Source: Anaerolineae bacterium
Lineage (GTDB): Bacteria; Chloroflexota; Anaerolineae; Aggregatilineales; Aggregatilineaceae
Assembly (NCBI GenBank): GCA_016929355.1
Contig: JAFGJA010000631.1
Coordinates: forward strand, 1-14,598
Reading direction: 5' to 3'
Length of the DNA: 14,598 nt
In this document: piece after piece, positions 1 to 8,200 of the stretch
How the letters are laid out: each line of letters starts with the position of its first letter
Position numbering within the stretch: the first letter of the stretch is position 1
Translations under genes and position numbers: made by a program
The notes under the pieces: model-generated
Told to the model about the DNA's origin: nothing
The model's database searches: none
Seen by the model: only the letters and a program-made list of their open reading frames with translations

Positions 1-1941
1 CGGATCGCCACGACGGGCATTATCGGGCTATGCCTGCTCTCGCTGCTAATTTTCCTGGTTGGCGCGGTTATGCTTAATGCGGTGAGTATGATCGTGCTGC
101 TGTTCGCGGTGGCGGCGCTCACGTTCCGCGATCTGATCGCGTGGATCGGTGATCTGATCGGATGGCTGCGCGGCGGGGTTGCATCCCTAGCACAAAGCGA
201 ACGCTGGCCGCGTTTTCTGGCGTCCGTGGCGTTGTTCATGATCGCGCTGGCGTTTGTGTGGACGCTCATGCCCCCATCCAAATGGGATGTGCTGACATAT
301 CATCTCGCGGGACCGGAGCAGTACGTTGAACACGGCAGTTTTTACGCCGCCAAACATAATCATTTCCTCGGTTTTCCGCAGTTGGTCGATACGCTCTACG
401 CGGGCCAACTGGCGATCACAGGGCGATTGGCGGGCAGCAGTCTGATCCATTGGGTGATCGGCGTCTATCTGCTCATGATGGCGGGCGGGTATACGGCACG
501 GCGCGCGAATCAGGCGGCGGGCTGGTTGGCGGTCACGATCCTGCTGGCGGCGACAACGATCTGGCAAGAGATGACATTCGCGTATAACGACCTGCTGCCG
601 ATTGCGCTGGCGGTGATCGGGTTGGCCGTGATCGAAGCATGGGACGCAGTACGGTACACAGCGCGGCGTGATGCAGATTCAGCAAACCCAACTGATTCGC
701 ATTGGCGGCGCGGAATCGGTTATGTGCTGCTGCTTGGTATGATTGCGGGCTTCGGCATGAGCACCAAATACACCGTGATCTGGCTGGCGGCGGCGTTTGG
801 CTTGCTGATCGTGTGGCAAATGCGGCGGGATGGACTGCGCAACCTGATCATGGGGGGCGCGGTGTATGGGCTAACAGCGCTGATCACGTTCGCGCCCTGG
901 CTGATCCGCAATACGATCTGGTACGACAGCCCCACCTATCCCATGCTTTTCGAAGCCGCCGAAATGGATACGCTCCGGCAGGAATGGTACAGCCAGCCGG
1001 AATCGGGCTTGATTTACGGGGAAAATGCGTGGCAGATTCCGCTTTTGCCGGTGATGGCGACCTTCATCGGCGTCGAGGGCGCGGGGATGTATAATACCGA
1101 CATCGGCCCCTTATTCCTGATTCTGCTGCCCCTGCTGCTGCTCACATGGCGACAGTTAACCGCCGACGAGCGGATCACGCTCAAACACGCCTGGATCGTC
1201 GCCGGGATCATGTTTGCGGCATGGTTGATCAGCGCGTCGTTGGGATCGTACATCAGTGTACAAACCCGGCTGGTGCTGTATATGTTCGGGCCGTTAGCGG
1301 TGGCGGGCGGCATCACGTTTGAATCGTTACGCCAATTGCCCAAAAAGCCGGTTGATCTGGGTTTCGTGATGCAGGCATTGGTCGCTATGACGATGGTGTT
1401 TATGGCGATCAACAGCGTGCAGTTGATGAACACGAGCGGCGTGCAATTGTATTTTTCCGGCGAGAAGGATTACGAACAGCAGTACCTCGAACATACGCTC
1501 GGCTGGCACATTATCACTATGCAAGACCTCAACGATCTGCCGGAGGGATCGACGGTGCGCTTTTTGTGGGAACCGCGCTATCTCTACTGTGATAACGAGT
1601 ATGTGAACTGCATCACCGATTCGTTGATGGATGCCTGGTATTATGCGCGCAATACGGTTGAAAGCGATAACGGCACAGTGGGCAATCCCACCGCGATTGC
1701 GGACTTGTGGCAGCAAGACGCGGATTATTTGCTGGTATACGATTACGGACGCCGCTTTGAGTGCGGGCGAGACTTATGCGGTTCGGGCGAAGCGGGCAAC
1801 GATCTCTACACCGAGGCGGATTGGCGCGCGTGGGATACGTTCGTGAGCGAGCACTTGACCGAAGTATGGCATAACACCGCGCCGGACGATGGGGTAATTT
1901 ATATTTTGTACGAGTGGCAAAATCCCTCTGGGCGTCAATGA
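1..1941 (+). CDS. GT-C fold (GT39/PMT-like) polytopic membrane glycosyltransferase, 5' partial
   Basis: The frame is open from base 1 with no stop, so the gene starts before the window; the first internal ATG is at 70, in mid-hydrophobic sequence. About 11-12 hydrophobic segments alternate with short loops over the first two thirds. This is the layout of GT-C glycosyltransferases, which move a sugar from a lipid-phosphate donor at the outer face of the membrane. A loop after an early helix carries WDVLTYHL (nt 283-306); an acidic residue followed by YH in this place is typical of ArnT/PMT-like enzymes and probably holds the catalytic Asp. From about nt 1500 the protein is soluble, probably extracytoplasmic, with four Cys (YCDNEYVNC and ECGRDLC) that could form disulfides. 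The native C-terminus is doubtful: the last residues (QNPSGRQ) lie in DNA that reads in another frame as an IS982 transposase remnant, so the gene may have lost its own stop. Substrate cannot be told. Confidence 0.75.
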   Translation, partial: RIATTGIIGLCLLSLLIFLVGAVMLNAVSMIVLLFAVAALTFRDLIAWIGDLIGWLRGGVASLAQSERWPRFLASVALFMIALAFVWTLMPPSKWDVLTYHLAGPEQYVEHGSFYAAKHNHFLGFPQLVDTLYAGQLAITGRLAGSSLIHWVIGVYLLMMAGGYTARRANQAAGWLAVTILLAATTIWQEMTFAYNDLLPIALAVIGLAVIEAWDAVRYTARRDADSANPTDSHWRRGIGYVLLLGMIAGFGMSTKYTVIWLAAAFGLLIVWQMRRDGLRNLIMGGAVYGLTALITFAPWLIRNTIWYDSPTYPMLFEAAEMDTLRQEWYSQPESGLIYGENAWQIPLLPVMATFIGVEGAGMYNTDIGPLFLILLPLLLLTWRQLTADERITLKHAWIVAGIMFAAWLISASLGSYISVQTRLVLYMFGPLAVAGGITFESLRQLPKKPVDLGFVMQALVAMTMVFMAINSVQLMNTSGVQLYFSGEKDYEQQYLEHTLGWHIITMQDLNDLPEGSTVRFLWEPRYLYCDNEYVNCITDSLMDAWYYARNTVESDNGTVGNPTAIADLWQQDADYLLVYDYGRRFECGRDLCGSGEAGNDLYTEADWRAWDTFVSEHLTEVWHNTAPDDGVIYILYEWQNPSGRQ

Positions 1942-2066
1942 CCGAGGCGAAGTCCTGGCGGTGACACTGCCATCCGGCAACACTGATGATCGCCAACCGG
2001 CCCCGCAACTGACCAACAAATTGCTCAAACACGGCATCGAACTGATTACCAGCGCGACATCAAAAA
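1916..2066 (+). mobile_element. Remnant of an IS982-family transposase gene
   Basis: In the frame GTC 1934, AAT 1937, GAC 1940 the DNA reads VNDRGEVLAVTLPSGNTDDR, then QPAPQLT, then NKLLKHGIELIT. IS982-family DDE transposases have a core of the form (K)LH-hydrophobic-VND-G-E-x-hydrophobic, then GN-hydrophobic-DDR-P, then after about 20 residues (GKLFGD-GYIS) a segment ending G-hydrophobic-QLIT. The first and last blocks are present but the middle GKLFGD-GYIS block is missing, so an internal deletion joins PQLT to NKLL. The flanks are also lost: an in-frame stop lies at 1895-1897, and sequence after about 2066 turns AT-rich and no longer matches. I see no start, no inverted repeats and no target duplication. 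It overlaps the end of the glycosyltransferase frame by about 26 bases. Identification rests on motif recall, not on a search. Confidence 0.72.
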
Positions 2067-2125
2067 ATACTCATCATAGTTTTAATAAATATATATATTA
2101 ATAATTTACTGAATTCATACTCATC
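2067..2125. repeat. 9-bp direct repeat bounding an AT-rich block
   Basis: ATACTCATC occurs at 2067-2075 and again at 2117-2125, 50 bases apart, around an almost pure A/T stretch (TAATAAATATATATATTAAT and neighbours). The block lies between the IS982 remnant and the promoter of the giant protease gene. It could be a regulator-binding pair, an UP-like A/T element or the scar of a rearrangement. The sequence change against the GC-rich upstream gene is abrupt at about 2060. Confidence 0.4.
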
Positions 2126-2131
2126 TTGATA

Positions 2132-2137
2132 TATAAT
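2132..2137 (+). promoter_or_regulatory. Candidate -10 box (TATAAT) for the giant protease gene
   Basis: A perfect TATAAT sits 84 bases before the chosen ATG (2222), in AT-rich DNA. No good -35 hexamer lies 16-18 bases upstream; TTTACT at 2105-2110 is the nearest fair match but is 21 bases away. Transcription from here would start near 2144 and leave a leader of about 78 bases. The Shine-Dalgarno GGAG at 2211-2214 lies in that leader. Confidence 0.4.
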
Positions 2138-2221
2138 ACTAGAATCTCATGTCTTGTATCCTACAGTGGGAAATATCAGCGATCCAAACTTAGCGGCGTG
2201 GGGTTCCACCGGAGAATGTTC

Positions 2222-5200
2222 ATGAAACATATTCGCAGCGTTACATTTCTATGTACAATCTTTCTCTTAATAGTCGTGTCTGGCAAGACTTCGATAGATA
2301 TTGCTCACGGCGATGTCTCTCTTTCACATAGCGAGAGGGATACCGCTCCTTCGATTATATTCAATGCATTAGGTGACATTGAACAGCCGATTACAAATTC
2401 ATCTGATTTGCCTGATGATAGACAGTTCTCGTCAAACACTTTAACCATAGGCAATCCCGCAGCCGTATACTGTAAGGAGCTAGGCCATGAATACGTGGTT
2501 GAAGTGTCCGATCCAGGCCAACAAGGTATCTGTAAATTTGCTGATGGCTCACAATGTAATCAATGGGCCTTTTTGCGTGGTGAATGTGGGCAGGAATTCA
2601 ACTACTGCGCACAGCAAGGTTATGACACCATTACCCGTGCCGACGGACGTAACCCATTAACCAAAACCTATGCCGTATGTATCGAACGGTCAGCACCGGA
2701 ACAATCACCTGGGCAGGAAGTTGGTTCGGCTACCGAAATGATGAACCTGCTTAATAAAGCGATGGGGTGCGAATCAGGTGATTGTAATCGTGATGACGCC
2801 CTGACCGTCGAGGAGTTAGAGGCAGCGCAAGATACAGCGGATGACCACCCCTTGCAAACAGACCCGGCGATGAGTGTGCCAGCGAGCTTTGACTGGCGTT
2901 CATATAACAGCGCGAACTGGCTTTCTCCGATCAAAAATCAGGCCAGTTGTGGCAGTTGTTGGGCATTCGCCGCAGTGGGGGCAGTTGAAGCGGAATACAA
3001 CATCAGTACCAATAACCCCACTCTCAATCTCGATTTGGCCGAACAACAACTGGTTTCGACCTGTTGTTCGGGGAGTTGCAGTGGGGGCAGCAGTTATACC
3101 GCGCTCGTATACATCCGCGATCAAGGTATTGTTGATGAAAGTTGTATGCCGTATATCGCAGTCGATAATTCCTGTTCGGAGCTTTGCTCAACCTGGGCGA
3201 GTCGTCTGACGTACATCGATACCTTCACCACTACATATTCAGCCACACCCACCATGATCAAAGAGCAGTTAGTGGCTACCGGGCCGGTGGTCGTTTCCAT
3301 GGGTATCAGTGATGACTTCGGCGGCTACTTTGATGCAAATGATGTTTACCATTGCACCAACGATTCGGGGACGAACCATGCCGTTGTGATTGTCGGCTAC
3401 AATAACGCAGGCGGCTATTGGATCGTGCGCAACAGTTGGGGGACCTGGTATGAAGATAATGGGTACTTCAAGGTTGGGTACGGGGAATGCAAAATTGACT
3501 CCTACCGGCTGCACACTGTACTCGACGAAATCCCAACCCCGACTTTGTTTAGCCCCTGGAACGATGACGCATACCAAGATTACACCGTAGACTTCTACTT
3601 TGATGTTCCCTTGGGCAACACGTATGCTGAATTGCGTCTGAGCACATCGCCCGATCCGAATGCAGCCGCCATTGTGAGTACCATTGTCACCGATGGCAAC
3701 TCGCCCTACCAGTACACGTTTAATGCCGATGGTCGCTACTATTGGCACATGCGTACTTTGCGTTCGATTTCACCCGCGATTGGCAGCGATTGGGTTACAC
3801 ACACGTTCGTGCTCGATACCGCAGCGCCAACAGGGGCCTTGTATCCCAATACCCCATCGTATCTGAATACCTGGTACGTCAGGTTATGTGCTGATGCACA
3901 AGACGCGCTCAGTGGCATCTCTGAAATAGATTTCTACGTCTGGTACGATCCAGATGCGGACTGGTCGCCGCAAACTTCGGCAGTCTTTGATCCAAAACAG
4001 TCCTCATCGCCGTTGAACATAGCACAAAGTTCCACTCACCAGTCGCTTATACCGACACCACCGCCCCCGCGAACTGCGTTGGATAGATCGCCTGCCACCA
4101 GTTCGGCAACCGGTACACCGGACTGGCATTACATTGGCTATGATCTTTATGCGGGAGATGGGTGGTCCCAACTGTGGAACACCTACGGGATAGCGGATCA
4201 GCGCGATGTCCATTTCTTTATCTACATCTATGACTGGGCCGGTAACTCCACGGGAATAGCGAGTTGGAGTCATACGCTGGATCGTAATCCACCGAAATTT
4301 GGTTTGCGTTCACTGACCCCACGCAGCCCAACCCAATTTAACCTGTGGTGGTGGGGCTATGATGAGGAGTCATCTGTCCGGGCGTTCGATGTCCAATACA
4401 GCGATAACGGCGGCCCATGGACCTATCTAGTCAATAATCAACTGATCTACAATAAGACCTTTAACGGGATCATCGGCCATACCTATCGATTCCGTATGCG
4501 CGCTTATGACTGGGTGGGCAATGTGCATCCCTGGGAAGATGTGCGGCAAGATGTGTCAGAGTATGCCACCCTGATCGTTGCCCCGCCGGTCAATGATGAG
4601 ATGGCGAATGCCAGAACGTTTAGCAGCCTGTCCTACACGGATAGCCGTGATGTAGCCGGTGCGACAAATGGCGTTAACGATCCGCAACCAAGCTGCGGGT
4701 ACTGGGTGGGGCGCTCCGCCTGGTACGCCTTTACCCCCGCCGATTACACACAAGTTGAAGTCAATACAACTGGCTCCAACTATGATACAGTGCTCTCGGT
4801 TTGGACTGGTACACCCGGCAATCTGCGCGAAATCGGCTGTAACGATGACGCCGATACCGGTTATACCTCACAAGTGACCTTTGCGGCGGCCCGCAATCAA
4901 ACCTACTACATCATGGCCGCAGGCTACTATGAAGCAAGCGGAAATCTTGTCCTCAATGCAGTACCTCATGCGTTTTGTTCAAGTGTAACCGATGTGCCCG
5001 CTACGGAATGTGAGGCGCTCTGGTCGCTCTATGCTGCCGCCAACGGTGAACATTGGGTTAATAACGGTGGCTGGTTCAGCAGTCCGGCGGTGTGTGGTTG
5101 GCATGGTGTAACCTGTGCGGCAGGACATGTCACCAAACTTGACCTGTTCGCTAATGGGTTGATCGGTTCGCTGCCCACCAATCTCAACCAGTTATCCTAT

Positions 5201-8200
5201 CTGACTGAATTCCATGCCGGATACAACGAACTTGGCGGTTCACTCCCACCATCATTAGGCAGCCTGGGAAATTTGCAGGTTCTCTCTCTGGGGAAAAACC
5301 AACTGGATGGTTCAATTCCAACGGAATTGGGGAATTTAAGCAGCTTAGTTTTGTTGCACCTGGGAGAAAATAATCTCAGTGGTTCACTACCCACATCATT
5401 GGGCAATCTGGGAAATTTGCAGGAATTGATCCTGAGCTATAACCAACTCGATGGCTCAATTCCAACAGGGTTGACGACGCTTACAAATCTGCGTTGGTTG
5501 TCATTGGAGGGCAATCAGTTATCGGGTGAACTGCCCCCGGTCAGTGGCTGGCAAACGAATTTGACCATGCTGTCGCTGGGCGGCAATCAGCTATCAGGCG
5601 CATTACCCGCCGATCTGGGAACACTGACCAACTTGCAATATTTGTTCCTTGACAACAATCAATTCGCGGGTGAAATCCCGACCTCGATCACCAATCTTTC
5701 CGCGTTGACAACGCTCGTGTTGGACTACAACAAACTGGAAACCAGCGAAGCCACTGTTGATACCTTTATCAGTTCGTTTACCCCGAACTGGATGAACACG
5801 CAGACGGTATCTCCACACAACTTGACTGTGCCAACCGTCACGGTAGAGAGCGCAACGCTTGATTGGGATGCCATAGCTTACACAGGCGATGGTGGGTACT
5901 ATGAAATTGGGTATGCGACGACCTCTGGCGGACCGTATACAAGTGGCTGCCAGACAGCCAATAAATCGACAACAACCTGTACCATCACTGCGTTGGACGA
6001 TGGCACAACCTATTACTTCGCAGGACGAACCTATACTCCCGCGCACGGTACACAGCAAAATAACCTGTTGAGCGATTACGCCAACGAGGTTTCCGCTACG
6101 ACTCCGCCGCGGCCTCAAGTGCCGACTGATGTAAGTGCAACAGCCGTTTCCGAAGTACAGATTGACGTATCGTGGACAGATACCAACACTGATGAAAGCA
6201 ATTACCTCATCGAACGCTCACCGGATGGATCATCAAACTGGACACAAATTGGCGCGGTGGCCGCAGATGAAACTACGTTCAGCGATACGACATTGTCATG
6301 CAGCGTGACGGCTTACTATCGGGTGCGTGCCTATCGCACTAATGATGGGTTGTATTCCCTCTACTCGAACATCGTCAGCGATACAACGATACTCTGTCCA
6401 CTGGTCGCACCAACAAACCTGACTGCAACCGGCAGTTCGCGCACAACTATCGATCTGAATTGGGGTGAAAACAATATTGATGAAACCGCCATTCGCATTG
6501 AGCGCGCGCCAACCGGTACGACTTCCTGGTTTGAAATTGCCGACCTGCCCGCCGATACCATCGCTTACCAGGATGGCGATTTCAGTTGTGGGACAGCTTA
6601 CGATTACCGCAGCCGCGTCTATCGGAATGCCGACAGCAGCTATTCGGACTATTCAGCCGTGGCGACAGGATCAACCTGGTCATGCTTGCCCGCGAGTCCG
6701 AGCCTGATCGCGCCCGGTAACACGACCCTGGTCGAAGACAGTACGCCGAGTTTTACCTGGTCGCAAACCACCAATGCCGCCCGCTACGAGATTCAGATCG
6801 ATGACAACAGCAATTTCAGCAGTCTGGTGCAAACGGCGACAGTCAGCACAACAACTTACACGGCAACGCGCCTGACTGACGGCCTGTTTTACTGGCGCGT
6901 GCGCGGCTTGACCGCTCATGATGAGCCAGGCGCTTGGAGCGTCGTTTGGAGTTTTACCATTGACGCAACAACGGTGAAATTGACGGTTCCCTTAGATGGC
7001 ACGATCACCAATGATGCTACGCCAACTTTCGAATGGGAATATATCGTTGATGCGATCCGCTACACGATCCAGATCGATGATGATCCCGCGTTTGGCTCAC
7101 CCCGTTACACTGTCAATCGCCTCAACACCACCTATACCCCCTTCATCGGTCTGGTTGATGGGACATGGTATTGGCGGGTGCGCGCCCAACTGACCGATAA
7201 TTCCTGGGCCGCCTGGAGCACGTCCTGGCGGGTGACGGTGGATCGCGTGCGTCCGGTACAAGTGGTACTTACCGCTCCAACCAATAACGCCACGAGCACC
7301 ACCAACACGCCCACCTTTATCTGGACCGGCATTACCGATGCGATCAACTACCAGATTCAGATCGATATCAATCAGTATTTCAACACGGCGAACAAGGTCG
7401 AAGGCTACTCGAACATTAACCAGTTTATCCCCAATCCGCCATTGGTGGATCGGCCCTGGTACTGGCGAGTACGGGCCATTGATGCTGCCGGGAACATCGG
7501 CGCATGGAGCGCGAGCTGGCGGGTGTATGTGAATGCCTTACCGACCCCCGTGCCCACGCTGGAATTGCCAATAGATGGCGCGCTAACGAATGATCGCACG
7601 CCGCTGTTTAACTGGACGGATGAAACGGGCGTGGTGCGCTACAACATCGTGGTCGATGATGATCCGTTCTGTGCTTCGCCGCGCTTGAATGCTAATCCGA
7701 TCCCCTCAACCTACACGAATGCCCTGGTCGGTTTGGCGGATGGGGTGTGGTACTGGCAGGTGCGGGCGCTGGGAGCCGATGGGAACTGGGGTGACTTTTC
7801 CAAACCCTGGTCCTTCATCGTCGATACGACCCGCCCTGGTCGCCCGCTTCAGGTTGCTCCGGCGAATGGCAGCACGGTGCAGGTTGATACCTTTGCCTTG
7901 GATTGGGCCGCGTTAGCCGACACCGATGGGTACGATGTGCAGGTCGATACGAATGCCTACTTCAACACAGCCAACCGCATCGATCAGCAGGTCTTCACCG
8001 ATGTGGCTACGGTCAACTTCCCGTTTGATGGTAAATGGTACTGGCGCGTGCGGGCCTTTGACGCAGCCGGTAATATCGGTGCGTGGAGTACGGTGTGGAA
8101 TGTCTTCGTGGATGCGGAGGTCACACCGGTTCCGACGCTGATTAGCCCGGCGAACACGCTGCTGACGCGGGATCGCATCTTCACGTTCGATTGGACGGCA

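Noticed and set aside
1898..2093. A complete small gene after the glycosyltransferase
   Set aside because: The frame holds only two separated blocks of an IS982 transposase, with a stop just before them and no start or ribosome-binding site.
2126..2221. TTG start of the giant protease frame, 32 residues upstream
   Set aside because: It overlaps the TATAAT region, lacks a ribosome-binding site and would bury the signal peptide; GGAG at 2211-2214 supports ATG 2222.
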